Assembly (NCBI GenBank): GCA_001566965.1
Contig: LSNW01000007.1
Location: forward strand, 62,001 to 126,000
Direction: 5' to 3'
DNA from: Methylothermaceae bacteria B42
Lineage (GTDB): Bacteria > Pseudomonadota > Gammaproteobacteria > Methylococcales > Methylothermaceae
DNA: 64,000 nt
Shown here: piece by piece, positions 46,465-56,253 of the stretch
Numbering within the stretch: the first letter of the stretch is position 1
Layout of the letters: every line of letters starts with the position of its first letter
Made by a program: the position numbers and the translations under genes
Notes under the pieces: generated by a model
The model's database searches: none
What the model was told of the DNA's origin: nothing
The model's input: the letters and a program-made list of their open reading frames with translations, nothing else

Positions 46465-48159
46465 TTACAAATTAACATATCTTGGACCGTCGCCCCCTTC
46501 GGGTGGGGTCCAAATGATATTTTGGAACGGGTCTTTGATATCACAAGCCTTGCAGTGGACGCAATTTTGAAAATTAATCTGGAATCTGGGCCCTTTCGGC
46601 TCCTGGACAATTTCATAGACGTTTGCCGGGCAATACCGCTGCGCCGGTTCATCATACAAGGGTAGACACTTTTCCACAGGGATGGCGGGATCTTTGAGCT
46701 TTAAATGGCATGGCTGATCTTCCCGGTGATTGGTATTGGACAAATACACCGACGATAGAATATCAAAACTCACCTTGCCGTCGGCGCTTGGATAGGTCTT
46801 TTTTTCCGATTCCGCCGCCGGCTTGAGGCGCGCGTGATCGGGGATTTTATTATGGAGCGTCCACGGAACCTTGCCCGCCAGAATATTTTGCTCCACCCAA
46901 CTATACATCCCTCCCAAGTAGGCACCCCAGCGGTTCAAAGCGGGGCCGAAATTACGGGTTCTGTAGAGGGTATCGGCCACCCACGAGTTCCGCCAGCGGG
47001 TTTCAAATTCGCTCACCTCGTCATTTTGACGGTTGGCGGCCAAAGCGCCAGCTACCGTTTCCCCCGCCAACGTGCCGGTTTGCATGGCCGTGTGGATACC
47101 TTTCAGACGGGCATTATCGAGAAAACCCGCCTCGCAGCCAATCAACAATCCGCCCGGGAAAACCGTTCTGGGAATCGATTGCCAACCTCCTTTGTTTAGA
47201 GCACGGGCGCCGTAACCCAATCGCTCCGCCCCTTCCAGAAGACTGCGAATCCGGGGATGGGTTTTCCAGCGTTGAAATTCCTGGTAGGGATTCAAGTAAG
47301 GATTTTCGTAGCCCAAGCCGACCACGAATCCAACAGAAACCAAATTATCGTGCCAGTGATAGAGAAATCCACCCCCTTCGGTATGGGCGTCCAGCGGCCA
47401 GCCCCAGGTATGGAGGATTTTTCCGGGATGGAATTTAGCCGGATCAATACGCCAAAGTTCTTTGAATCCCAAGCCATAGTGAGGCGGGTCACATTGAGAT
47501 CGTTCATCCTCGTTTTTACTACCGGACTTGCCATCATTGCCCCAACCCAATTTGAATCGCTCTACCAATTCTTTTCCCAAGTGTCCCCGGCAGCCTTCGG
47601 CAAATAAGGTGTATTTTGCCTCTATCAATACCCCCGGCTGAAAGTTGTCCTTGGGATTACCCTCCCGGTCCAAACCCACATCGCCGGTAATCACCCCCGC
47701 CACCTTACCGGCAGCATCGTAATGAACTTCAGTGGCGGCGAACCCAGGGAAAATTTCCACCCCCAAACTCTCTGCTTGCTGGGCCAACCATTGGCACAAG
47801 CGTCCCAAACTGATGACATAGCATCCTTGATTGTGCAGCGGCTTGGGCACCATCCAGGCGGGAATTTTCAGCCCCTTGGATTCACCGGCGAAAAAATGCA
47901 CTTCTTCTTGGGATACCTGCGTCATGGGCGGAGGATCGCGTTTGTCCCAATCCGGGAACAATTCAATCAACGCGATTGGGTCCAGTAACGCGCCTGACAG
48001 GCTGTGAGCCCCCACCTCCGCCCCTTTTTCCAGGACACAGATGCTCATCTCCCGGCCAGACTCCCGGGCCAACTGCCCCAGCCGGCAGGCTGCCGCCAAT
48101 CCGGCGGGCCCGGCACCGACGATGGCCACATCAAAATTCAACACATCTCGTTCAGCCAT
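46465..48159 (-). CDS. etfD: Electron-transfer flavoprotein:ubiquinone oxidoreductase
   Basis: About 564 residues from ATG at 48159, preceded by GAGGG; a 6-codon longer start at 48177 is less likely. It passes electrons from reduced ETF to ubiquinone. N-terminal FAD motif FDVAIVGAGPAGLAAACRL, ETF-QO blocks such as GAHSLSGALLDP, and a C-terminal ferredoxin-type [4Fe-4S] site with C-X2-C-X2-C (QNCVHCKACDIKDP) and an earlier Cys in RYCPANVYEI. Length is that of bacterial ETF-QO. It lies downstream of etfB-etfA with a repeat element in the 200-bp gap, so the three serve one electron route, usually from acyl-CoA or dimethylglycine-type dehydrogenases. Confidence 0.95.
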   Translation of the reverse strand: MAERDVLNFDVAIVGAGPAGLAAACRLGQLARESGREMSICVLEKGAEVGAHSLSGALLDPIALIELFPDWDKRDPPPMTQVSQEEVHFFAGESKGLKIPAWMVPKPLHNQGCYVISLGRLCQWLAQQAESLGVEIFPGFAATEVHYDAAGKVAGVITGDVGLDREGNPKDNFQPGVLIEAKYTLFAEGCRGHLGKELVERFKLGWGNDGKSGSKNEDERSQCDPPHYGLGFKELWRIDPAKFHPGKILHTWGWPLDAHTEGGGFLYHWHDNLVSVGFVVGLGYENPYLNPYQEFQRWKTHPRIRSLLEGAERLGYGARALNKGGWQSIPRTVFPGGLLIGCEAGFLDNARLKGIHTAMQTGTLAGETVAGALAANRQNDEVSEFETRWRNSWVADTLYRTRNFGPALNRWGAYLGGMYSWVEQNILAGKVPWTLHNKIPDHARLKPAAESEKKTYPSADGKVSFDILSSVYLSNTNHREDQPCHLKLKDPAIPVEKCLPLYDEPAQRYCPANVYEIVQEPKGPRFQINFQNCVHCKACDIKDPFQNIIWTPPEGGDGPRYVNL

Positions 48160-48205
48160 ATTTCCCTCTCTTTCCATTGCCTACTCGATAAAGGTTTTAC
48201 TGCTC

Positions 48206-48313
48206 GGGCCCCATGGGTGGTCTGCTGTCGGAAGACGCCGTGAATACGTCCCTGTAGGCTTGGCTTTGGCATCCCTGCCTAAGACACTTCCTCCACAGTC
48301 CACCCATGGGGCC
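48206..48313. repeat. Inverted-repeat element, family B, between etfD and etfA
   Basis: Left arm 48206-48234 (GGGCCCCATGGGTGG...) and right arm 48287-48312 are imperfect inverted copies. The interior GACGCCGTGAATACGTCC resembles the cores at 15629-15672 and 61650-61692. No reading frame is present. It could also act as a hairpin that tunes etfD expression relative to etfBA. Confidence 0.6.
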
Positions 48314-48358
48314 TTGTTCTGGCATGCGCGAGTAATTACCACAACCAGGTTAACGAAT

Positions 48359-49306
48359 TTACCCTTCCTCCACCGCCTTCTCCAAAGCCTCCACCACCTC
48401 TTTCCAATCCGCCACCAATCCCAAATCGGCCACCTCGAAAATCGGCGCGTCGGGATCGGTATTGATAGCCACGATTGTGCCCGCATCCTTGATACCCGCC
48501 AAGTGCTGGATTGCGCCGGAAATTCCAAAAGCGATATAAACTTCTGGGGCGATGATCTTGCCGGTCTGGCCTACTTGCAGTTCGTTGGGCACAATACCTG
48601 CGTCCACCGCCGCCCGTGAGGCTCCTACCGCAGCCCCCAAATGGTCGGCCAACTGAAATAAGCGTTCGAAATCCTCTTTGCCCCCGACGCCGCGCCCACC
48701 GGAAATGACAATCCGGGCGGATTGCAGATCCGGCCTATCGCCTTTTTCACTGTGCAGTTTTTCAAAACGGGTATGCTCGGGCACCTCGACATCCAAATTT
48801 ATCGTTTCAACCGGGGCAGCCTGGGTTGTCTCTGCCACCGGCTTGAACGAGGCAGGCCGAACAGTCGCCACTACCTTACCTTCCGGCGCTTTAACGGTAG
48901 TCACCGCATTTCCGGCATAGATAGGACGGTCAAAAGTCACCGGGTCGTGGACTTTCATCACATCGGTGATTTGCGGCGCGCCCAGCAATGCGGCCACCCG
49001 CGGCAGGCAATCCCGGCCAAACGTCGTGCCCGGTGCCAGAATATGGCTATAACTCTGTGCCAACGAAACCACCTGGGGTGCCAGCACACAGGCCAGAGGA
49101 TACTGATTGGCTGGATGGTCGATTAACAATACCTTGCTCACCCCTTCCAAACGGGCCGCAGCCTCGGCAACGGCTTGCCCGCCATTGGCAAAAACCGCCA
49201 CATCCAACGATTCCGCCTCTATCGCCCCGGCACAGGCAAGGGTGCGGGCGGTGGAAGGATTCAAAGCTTCACCATCGTGCTCGGCAATTACTAGCACTTT
49301 ACTCAT
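48359..49306 (-). CDS. etfA: Electron transfer flavoprotein alpha subunit
   Basis: A 315-residue subunit that holds most of the FAD site. The N-terminal domain starts [18 protein letters not shown]. The C-terminal FAD domain has [19 protein letters not shown], then the family signature [16 protein letters not shown] and [19 protein letters not shown]. Its ATG overlaps the etfB TGA, so the subunits are made together. It is followed by the repeat element and etfD. Confidence 0.97.
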   Translation of the reverse strand: MSKVLVIAEHDGEALNPSTARTLACAGAIEAESLDVAVFANGGQAVAEAAARLEGVSKVLLIDHPANQYPLACVLAPQVVSLAQSYSHILAPGTTFGRDCLPRVAALLGAPQITDVMKVHDPVTFDRPIYAGNAVTTVKAPEGKVVATVRPASFKPVAETTQAAPVETINLDVEVPEHTRFEKLHSEKGDRPDLQSARIVISGGRGVGGKEDFERLFQLADHLGAAVGASRAAVDAGIVPNELQVGQTGKIIAPEVYIAFGISGAIQHLAGIKDAGTIVAINTDPDAPIFEVADLGLVADWKEVVEALEKAVEEG

Positions 49307-50052
49307 GACAACACCCCCATTTGCTTGAGTTCGGTAATGAGTTCTTCCACGGATGCCAGTTTGCGGCCCGGTTTCCGGGGAGGCGGAGGGGCGGTTTTAA
49401 TGATTTCCAATTGCGGGGCCAAATCGACGGACAACGCATCTAGGTTCACAACATCGATAGGCTTGCGCCGGGCTTTCATGATATCGGGCAGTTTGACGTA
49501 ACGGGGCTCATTCAAGCGCAGATCTGCGGAAATAACAGCGGGCAAACGAACTGATAATTCTTCCAAGCCGGCATCCACTTCCCGGCTGACTTTCATCCAA
49601 CCGTCATTCAATTCCAGCTTGGAAACAAAAGTCGCCTGGGGCCAGTCCAATAATCCAGCAAGCATTTGCGGAGTTTGTGAACAATCATCGTCAATGGCCT
49701 GCTTGCCCATGAGAACCAAGTCAGGCGATTCCCGCTTGACCAGCGACTCTAACACCCGGGCTACGTTGATGGGTTGCAAATCCTGATCGGTATCCACGCG
49801 CAAGGCATGATCCGCGCCCATGGCCAAGGCCTGGCGCAGTTGCTCCTCGGCTGCCTTGCCGGCAACAGTGACTACCGTTATCGTTTCCGCCAACCCCTTC
49901 TCCTTCAACCGGATGGCTTCTTCCAGAGCAATCTCGTCGAACGGATTGATACTCATTTTTACCCCTTCCAGCATCACCCCGCTGCCATCGGGATGAATCT
50001 GGATTCGGACGTTATAATCCACAACCCGCTTAATAGCGACTAGTATTTTCAT
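49303..50052 (-). CDS. etfB: Electron transfer flavoprotein beta subunit
   Basis: A 249-residue subunit with the AMP-binding core. It starts MKILVAIKRVVDYNVRIQI, with SINPFDEIALEEAIRLKE and the KQAIDDDCSQTPQMLAGLL signature. A strong ribosome site (AAGGAGG, 50060-50066) lies 6-7 bases upstream. First gene of etfB-etfA; divergent from rnd. Confidence 0.97.
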   Translation of the reverse strand: MKILVAIKRVVDYNVRIQIHPDGSGVMLEGVKMSINPFDEIALEEAIRLKEKGLAETITVVTVAGKAAEEQLRQALAMGADHALRVDTDQDLQPINVARVLESLVKRESPDLVLMGKQAIDDDCSQTPQMLAGLLDWPQATFVSKLELNDGWMKVSREVDAGLEELSVRLPAVISADLRLNEPRYVKLPDIMKARRKPIDVVNLDALSVDLAPQLEIIKTAPPPPRKPGRKLASVEELITELKQMGVLS

Positions 50053-50118
50053 AACCGCCTCCTTAACATTGTTGTTTGAATAACGCTACCATTGCCTTGC
50101 GGTAAACGCAAAACTGAC

Positions 50119-51270
50119 ATGACCGACACTACCCCTTTATTTATCGATACCCTCCAGGCATTAGCGCAATTATGCCGGCAATTGGAAACCAGTCCCTGGC
50201 TGGCCATCGACACGGAATTCCTGCGCGAATCGACCTATTACCCACAATTTTGTCTGCTTCAAATCGCCAATCAAGACATCGTCGCCTGCATCGATCCCCT
50301 GCAACTGGAAGACCTTGAACCCCTGTGGCAGTTACTGTACCGCCCGGAGATCATCAAGGTTTTCCATGCCGGAAGGCAGGATTTGGAGATTTTTTATCAC
50401 CTTCATGGAAAACTCCCGGCACCTGTTTTCGATACCCAGATAGCCGCGCCATTGCTGGGGTTTTCCGACCAAATTGGTTATGCCCAATTGGTGGCTGAAG
50501 TGCTCGGCGTCCAATTAGAGAAAGGCCACAGCAGAACTGACTGGCGCAAGCGCCCTCTCAGTCCCCAACAACTTCAGTACGCGGCGGATGATGTGCGTTA
50601 TTTGGGGCCCATGTATCTTGAACTCCGGCAACAACTGGAAAAACTGCATCGCCTGTCCTGGTTGGAAGAAGACTTTGCCACGTTGACCAATCCAGCCACC
50701 TATGCCAACCCGCCTGAGGACGCCTGGCGCCGCATCAAGGGCGCGCGCAAGCTCAAGGGCAAGCAACTGGCCATTCTTAAGCAATTAGCCTCCTGGCGCG
50801 AACGTACCGCGGTGGAACACAATCTCCCCCGGGGTTGGGTATTGAAGGATGACCTGCTCTGTCAAATCGCCCGTTTAAGACCGAAAACCCCGCAAGCTCT
50901 TGCCCAACTGCGCGGTATTGGTGACAAAATCATTAAACGCCACGGGGAAACCATTTGCCGTCTGATTGCTGAAACCACCGCCAGCAGCACCAAGGAAGCC
51001 CCCTATCAACCGCCTACGCGAACACCGGAGCAGGAAGCCCTGCTCGACCTGCTCAGCGCCGTGGTACGGCTGCAAGCGGCGGAACATCACATCAACCCCA
51101 CGGTTCTGGCCAGCCGCAGGGATTTGGAAAAGTTCCTGGACGCGCCGGACGATTCCAAACTTTGTCAAGGTTGGCGCCAACAACTGATTGGCCGGGATTT
51201 GCAGGATTTTATGGCTGGAAAAAAACGGCTGCAAATTGAGCAGGGACGGGTTTACCTGGAGGCAAGTTGA
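50119..51270 (+). CDS. rnd: Ribonuclease D
   Basis: A 383-residue 3'-5' exoribonuclease for tRNA 3' maturation. ATG at 50119 (MTDTTPLFID) fits homologues; the frame extends 9 codons further upstream. The DEDD exonuclease domain has WLAIDTEFLRESTYYPQFCLLQ, the second Asp in FHAGRQDLEI, and YAADDVRYL. One or two HRDC domains lie at ~210-370. The next gene begins inside the stop codon (ATG at 51270). Confidence 0.94.
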   Translation: MTDTTPLFIDTLQALAQLCRQLETSPWLAIDTEFLRESTYYPQFCLLQIANQDIVACIDPLQLEDLEPLWQLLYRPEIIKVFHAGRQDLEIFYHLHGKLPAPVFDTQIAAPLLGFSDQIGYAQLVAEVLGVQLEKGHSRTDWRKRPLSPQQLQYAADDVRYLGPMYLELRQQLEKLHRLSWLEEDFATLTNPATYANPPEDAWRRIKGARKLKGKQLAILKQLASWRERTAVEHNLPRGWVLKDDLLCQIARLRPKTPQALAQLRGIGDKIIKRHGETICRLIAETTASSTKEAPYQPPTRTPEQEALLDLLSAVVRLQAAEHHINPTVLASRRDLEKFLDAPDDSKLCQGWRQQLIGRDLQDFMAGKKRLQIEQGRVYLEAS

Positions 51271-52817
51271 TGACTCTCCCGCCACTCATTCAAGGTTTAT
51301 TGCGTCCCGAGGCTTTTGCACATCCAACCCAGGACATTCATTGCCGGCAAACGCATATTTCCTGGATCATTCTCACCGGCCCTTACGCTTATAAAATCAA
51401 AAAACCGGTGGATTTCGGGTTTCTCGATTTCACCAGCCTGGAAAAACGGCGTTTTTATTGCCACGAAGAGCTTCGCCTCAACCGCCGCCTGGCGCCTCAA
51501 CTGTATTTACAAGTCTGCGCCATCACGGGAACACTCGACGCCCCAAGGATGAATGGCAAGGGCAACATTCTCGAATATGCCGTGCAAATGCGTCAATTCA
51601 AGGAAGAGGATGTGCTGGCGGAATGTGCGCAAAGCGGCCGCTTGACCGAGGTCCACATGGAACAGCTAGCCGATTTGGTGGCTGATTTCCATCAAAGAAT
51701 AGATCAAGCCCAAGCGGGTGATTGTTACGGGGAACCCAACGTAATTCAAGCGAATTCGCTACATAATTTTGACCTGATTCAGACCGATCTACTCGGCCCT
51801 GAAACCCAAACTTTATTGGCCGGGTTAAAACATTGGACCTGCGAGCATTTTTCCAAAATCGAGTTCCTGATGAAACAGCGTAAATATCAGGGTTATATAC
51901 GTGAATGTCACGGCGATCTTCACTTGGGGAATATTGTGCTTTGGGAGGGAAAGCCGCTCCCTTTTGACTGTATCGAATTCAATCCTGATCTGCGCTGGAT
52001 TGACGTCATCAGCGAAATAGCCTTTACACAAATGGATCTTTGCGCTCATGATCTTAGACCGCTGGGGTTTTTATTCCTCAACCAATACTTGAGTCATACC
52101 GGCGATTACGCTGGCGTGGCTTTGCTTCGCTACTATTTGGTCTATCGCGCCATGGTGCGGGCCAAAATTGCTTTCCTGACCGCCCGGGAATCCAATGAAG
52201 ATAACACTTGGCAGGATTTTAAGCGCTATCTAGATTTAGCCTGGCAATTCACGCAAACCAAACCACCAGCACTGTATATTACGCATGGTTTTTCAGGGAG
52301 CGGCAAATCCTACGCCAGCCGGCAGTTGGCCATGCACCTCGGTGCCTTACATATCCGTTCTGACGTGGAACGAAAGCGGCTGGCGGGGCTGGAGGTTTTG
52401 GCCGATTCCAAAAATCAACTGGCCCAGGGCATTTATAGCCCCGACTTCACCCGCCGGACCTATGAGAAACTGAAACAAGACGCCATCAATATTCTCGAAG
52501 CGGGATTCCCGGTGATTGTCGATGCGACGTTTTTACAACAATCGTACCGGGATGAATTCCGCCAGTTGGCTTTGAAGCTGAAAATCCCGTTCAAAATTCT
52601 GGACTTCCAAGCGGAAAAATCTATCATGGAAACGCGGATTCGCAACCGGCTAAAAGGCCAGAGGGATCCTTCCGATGCCGACCTTACAGTGCTGGAATAC
52701 CAGCTTTCCCATCACGATCCATTGGCCAAGCACGAACAACGAGCCATCATTAGCATCGACACCAGCACGGGTTTTGGCCTGAATTCGACCTTGTCCAAAC
52801 TGTCCTTGACAGACTGA
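51270..52817 (+). CDS. APH-like / P-loop kinase fusion protein
   Basis: A 515-residue protein from ATG at 51270, overlapping the rnd stop by one base. The N-terminal ~330 residues resemble the aminoglycoside-phosphotransferase/choline-kinase fold (CHGDLHLGNIVLWE catalytic loop, then PFDCIEFN for the metal Asp). The C-terminal ~170 residues are an AAA_33-type nucleotide kinase with Walker A HGFSGSGKSYASRQ. This two-domain protein is widespread in proteobacteria, and its substrate is unknown. It probably does not confer antibiotic resistance. Confidence 0.85.
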   Translation: MTLPPLIQGLLRPEAFAHPTQDIHCRQTHISWIILTGPYAYKIKKPVDFGFLDFTSLEKRRFYCHEELRLNRRLAPQLYLQVCAITGTLDAPRMNGKGNILEYAVQMRQFKEEDVLAECAQSGRLTEVHMEQLADLVADFHQRIDQAQAGDCYGEPNVIQANSLHNFDLIQTDLLGPETQTLLAGLKHWTCEHFSKIEFLMKQRKYQGYIRECHGDLHLGNIVLWEGKPLPFDCIEFNPDLRWIDVISEIAFTQMDLCAHDLRPLGFLFLNQYLSHTGDYAGVALLRYYLVYRAMVRAKIAFLTARESNEDNTWQDFKRYLDLAWQFTQTKPPALYITHGFSGSGKSYASRQLAMHLGALHIRSDVERKRLAGLEVLADSKNQLAQGIYSPDFTRRTYEKLKQDAINILEAGFPVIVDATFLQQSYRDEFRQLALKLKIPFKILDFQAEKSIMETRIRNRLKGQRDPSDADLTVLEYQLSHHDPLAKHEQRAIISIDTSTGFGLNSTLSKLSLTD

Positions 52818-52824
52818 TTGGCAA

Positions 52825-54210
52825 TCAATTTTCTTGGTTTTTGGCCGCGTTTTTGAAATCCGCCGGCTCTAATTGATGGCGGTTGAGCAGCCGGTAAAAT
52901 TCCGTGCGGTTGCGTTTGGCCAGTTGCGCGGCTTGGGTGACGTTGCCTTTGGTTATCTGCAATAACCTGACCAGATATTCCCGTTCGAAGTGGCGCTTGG
53001 CTTCCCGCAGAGGCGGCAAGGTGTCACCGCCCGCTTCCCCGCTAATGGCCTTTTGCACCAAAGTCAAAGGAATCAAGGGGGTGCTGGACAAAGCCACGCA
53101 TTGCTCAACGACATTGTTGAGCTGCCTGACATTGCCAGGCCATTCGTAGCGTACCAGATATTCGAGCGCTTCCGGGGAGAATCCTTTCACTTGATCCCCG
53201 TAAGGGGCCGCCAATTGTTTTATAAAATATGCCGCCAGTAGGGGAATATCTTCCGGCCGATCCCGAAGCGCGGGTACCTTCAGGGTAACGACGTTCAACC
53301 GGTAATAGAGGTCTTCGCGAAAGTCTCCCTCCAGCATTGCCTTGTTCAAATCCACATGGGTAGCGGAAACGATACGCACATCCACTGGAATCGATTCCGT
53401 CGCCCCCACCGGACGGATTGTCATTTCCTGGATGGCGCGCAGCAGTTTTACCTGGAAGGATTTTGGCATGTCGCCCACTTCATCCAGAAACAACGTCCCA
53501 CCGTCCGCAGCCCGGAACAGGCCTTCGTGATCCCGGGTAGCACCGGTAAATGCCCCCTTCTTGTGGCCGAATAATTCCGATTCGAACAAATGCTCCGGGA
53601 TGGCGCTACAGTTGACCGCCACAAATGGCTTATCCGACCGGGGGCTTGCCTCGTGAATCGCCTGTGCCAATAATTCCTTGCCGGTCCCGCTTTCCCCGTG
53701 AATACAAACGCTGGCGCGGGTCTGGGAAACCTTGGAAACCTGGTTGAGCAAATCTTCGAGTAACGGGCTTTGGGTGACGATGCGGCTGCGCCAATTGTCA
53801 GTTTCCTCATCCAGGTTAGAGGCCATATCAGCGCCACAATAAATCTCCATGGCCTGGGAGACTTGCTTTACCAATTCCTTGTTATCCACTGGCTTGGTAA
53901 GAAAACCAAACACGCCTTTTTTGGTGGCATCAACCGCGTCATTGATCGTACCGTGGGCGGTTAGAATAATGATAGGCAGGGTAGGGCAACGTTGATGGAC
54001 CGCATCGAAAAGGGCCATGCCATCCATGCCATCCATCATCAAATCCGTCACCACCACGTGGGGCCTGTAAAACTGCAATTGCGCCAGCGCCTCCTCGCCA
54101 CTGGTAACGGGCTTGACCTCCAGCCCGGCCGCAGTCAGGCGCATGGTCAACAAACGTAGAAAACTGGTGTCGTCATCAACGACTAAAACGCGTTTTTGGG
54201 AATCCTGCAT
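52825..54210 (-). CDS. glrR: GlrR/QseF-type sigma-54-dependent response regulator
   Basis: A 461-residue NtrC-family activator. The receiver domain (1-~120) has the phosphoacceptor D56 in VVVTDLMMDGMDG and KP in FLTKPVDN. The AAA+ domain (~145-380) has Walker A GESGTGKE (172-179) and the sigma-54 contact loop GAFTGA (219-224). A C-terminal Fis-type helix-turn-helix follows (GNVTQAAQLAKRNRTEFYRLL). In enterobacteria GlrR turns on glmY and rpoE. It follows qseG by 4 bp in the glrK-qseG-glrR order. Confidence 0.92.
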   Translation of the reverse strand: MQDSQKRVLVVDDDTSFLRLLTMRLTAAGLEVKPVTSGEEALAQLQFYRPHVVVTDLMMDGMDGMALFDAVHQRCPTLPIIILTAHGTINDAVDATKKGVFGFLTKPVDNKELVKQVSQAMEIYCGADMASNLDEETDNWRSRIVTQSPLLEDLLNQVSKVSQTRASVCIHGESGTGKELLAQAIHEASPRSDKPFVAVNCSAIPEHLFESELFGHKKGAFTGATRDHEGLFRAADGGTLFLDEVGDMPKSFQVKLLRAIQEMTIRPVGATESIPVDVRIVSATHVDLNKAMLEGDFREDLYYRLNVVTLKVPALRDRPEDIPLLAAYFIKQLAAPYGDQVKGFSPEALEYLVRYEWPGNVRQLNNVVEQCVALSSTPLIPLTLVQKAISGEAGGDTLPPLREAKRHFEREYLVRLLQITKGNVTQAAQLAKRNRTEFYRLLNRHQLEPADFKNAAKNQEN

Positions 54211-54214
54211 CCGG

Positions 54215-54808
54215 TTACTGTGCCTCGGTATGGTTTAAACTTTCTTCGATTTCCTTCAAAGCTTCGAGCTTTTCCTTAACAATTTTAAGGTTTTGACCAC
54301 AGATTTTATAATTATTCTCCAATTTCTGATTTTTTATTTTCCACAGCTTGAGTTTTTGCTCCAGTTCTTTGGCGTGCAAGTCGCAGGCAAACAAACGTTG
54401 CGCCAGCGCTTGTTGATAAGACAAAAACCCTTGGATTTGTTCATCATCCACACTTAATGCCGCGGATTCAAGCAAATTCGCAGCTTCCTTGCTGTCGCCA
54501 CATTCCAGTGTCGATAACAACGCATATGCCAGATGGATTTTGACGCCGAGGCTGGAATCTATTGCATTGAACCGGTGCAGCCATTGGCATTCCGCATTAC
54601 GCTGGAGTAAGGGTAATCGATTCAGATATCCCATATAATCAATCAATTCATCCAGATCATAGGATTCATAATTCGGACTATAACCACCAGCCACTTGATA
54701 GCGGGAATCCTGATGTCTTCGATCTGCTTTTTTCATTGCGCAAGCAGGCAAGAAAACCACCAGTCCCAGCAAAAGAACCGTCACTGTAAAGAGCTTAAAA
54801 ATTCTCAT
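54215..54808 (-). CDS. qseG: QseG-like outer-membrane lipoprotein
   Basis: A 197-residue lipoprotein: signal with lipobox LPAC (FLPACAMKK). A helical, charged C-terminus (~140-197) is likely coiled coil. In E. coli QseG lies between the glrK and glrR genes and binds GlrK at the cell envelope. The assignment rests mainly on lipobox, length and position. The start overlaps glrK by 4 bp. Confidence 0.72.
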   Translation of the reverse strand: MRIFKLFTVTVLLLGLVVFLPACAMKKADRRHQDSRYQVAGGYSPNYESYDLDELIDYMGYLNRLPLLQRNAECQWLHRFNAIDSSLGVKIHLAYALLSTLECGDSKEAANLLESAALSVDDEQIQGFLSYQQALAQRLFACDLHAKELEQKLKLWKIKNQKLENNYKICGQNLKIVKEKLEALKEIEESLNHTEAQ

Positions 54809-56253
54809 CGTCTCATATCCAAAGGCAAGATAATCCGGAAAAAAGCCCCCTTTTTCCCTGTGGGCGGATCCAGGATTTCAACTTGGCCGTGATGCATTGA
54901 AATACATTCGCTGACAATCGCCAGCCCCAATCCTGTCCCTGGTATGCCCATCTGTCTCCCTGCGCTGCCTTGATACAAAGCATCAAAAACCCGTTTGCGC
55001 TCTTCGGGCGGAATACCCGGACCATAGTCACGAATATCAAGGCGCATTTCCCCATTTCTGCGGTAGAGGGAAATCTCAATCACACTGTGGCGGGGAGAAT
55101 ATTTCACCGCATTGGAAATCAAGTTATCGATAACTGTGCGTATTTTGTCCGGAAACCCATAAATTTCCAATGCCTCCAGTTTTGCCCGGATTTCAATCTG
55201 GTTTGCCCGCAACCGCACTTTGTAATCTTCAATGACTTCCTCAATCAAGGCGCACATATCAATGAAACGAGCTTTTAGCTTCTCATCCGTATTTTGGACC
55301 TGACTGTAATGGATCAGGTCTTCTATCAATTTATGCAGCTTGGTCGCGCTGTCGGAAAGGATTTGAATGATTTCCTTTTGTTCTTTATTTAACTCTCCGA
55401 CCACTTGGTCGCCCAACAATTCAGAACCCTCATGAATGTTAGCCAAAGGGGTTTTAAGTTCATGGGAAACATTGCGCAGAAACCGTTGTTTTTCCGCTTC
55501 CAGCATTCTCAGGCGGGTGCGCAGCCAATCCAGCCTTTTACCGAGGTATTTCAAGTCACGTGGACCCTGTACGACAATCGCTTCATCAAAATCCCGGTCT
55601 CCCAGTTTACGAATACCTTGATCTATCTGTCGAATGGGCCGAATAATCAAATAGATAAAAAACATCAGGAGCAACAAGGCAATGGGTAATAGTATGGCCA
55701 GATGTTTGAGGGTTTGCTGGCGCGCTTGTTTGGAACGCTCTTCCAGTTCACGAAGGCCGGTTCCCACCAAATTGATGCTGCGCTGCCAAGCCTCGTTAGC
55801 CAGGCCACGCAAATACTTGAACTGATCGGCCTCGGCCAATTTGGCCGCTTTGCTCATATCCTCAGCCAGCATCATAGTGTAGAGATCAAACTCATAAGCA
55901 CTGAGCTTATTCAACAGCTTTCTGAGATCTTGATCACGGACAACCTCAAGCAACCCTTGAATTTCCTGGGTAAATTCATCATGACTGTGAAGGTATGACT
56001 CCCACAACTCCGGTTCATCCAATACCAGATATTGTTTGGCGCTGCGCTCCATGGCTTTCAGCCGTTCGAGCACCATCCGGCTGCCCTGGGTGCTGTGCAC
56101 GGCGTGATAAACCGCGACTTGGCTGTAATCTGTGAGTTTCTCCAAGGAGTACAAAGCGGAAACCAGCGCCAATGCCAAAGGCAGAAGAACCAGCGCAAAA
56201 CTTGCCAGAAGCAGGGTTCTCAGGGAAGGGAAGCTAAAACGGAAAGGTTTCAA
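54805..56253 (-). CDS. glrK: GlrK/QseE-type sensor histidine kinase
   Basis: A 482-residue membrane kinase from TTG at 56253, overlapping the epmA stop (TTGA). Span 1 is at ~11-33, a periplasmic helical sensor region at ~34-183, and span 2 at ~185-204. HAMP, then HisKA with the phosphoacceptor H264 (FLRNVSHELKTPLANI). The ATPase domain has NLISNAVKYSP, DYGPGIPPEER and GTGLGLAIV. It phosphorylates GlrR. The TTG start may keep levels low. Confidence 0.93.
   Translation of the reverse strand: MKPFRFSFPSLRTLLLASFALVLLPLALALVSALYSLEKLTDYSQVAVYHAVHSTQGSRMVLERLKAMERSAKQYLVLDEPELWESYLHSHDEFTQEIQGLLEVVRDQDLRKLLNKLSAYEFDLYTMMLAEDMSKAAKLAEADQFKYLRGLANEAWQRSINLVGTGLRELEERSKQARQQTLKHLAILLPIALLLLMFFIYLIIRPIRQIDQGIRKLGDRDFDEAIVVQGPRDLKYLGKRLDWLRTRLRMLEAEKQRFLRNVSHELKTPLANIHEGSELLGDQVVGELNKEQKEIIQILSDSATKLHKLIEDLIHYSQVQNTDEKLKARFIDMCALIEEVIEDYKVRLRANQIEIRAKLEALEIYGFPDKIRTVIDNLISNAVKYSPRHSVIEISLYRRNGEMRLDIRDYGPGIPPEERKRVFDALYQGSAGRQMGIPGTGLGLAIVSECISMHHGQVEILDPPTGKKGAFFRIILPLDMRR

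Noticed and set aside
51270-52817. Aminoglycoside resistance gene
   Set aside because: The APH-like fold is fused to a P-loop kinase and sits after rnd; this is a housekeeping-type family of unknown substrate.
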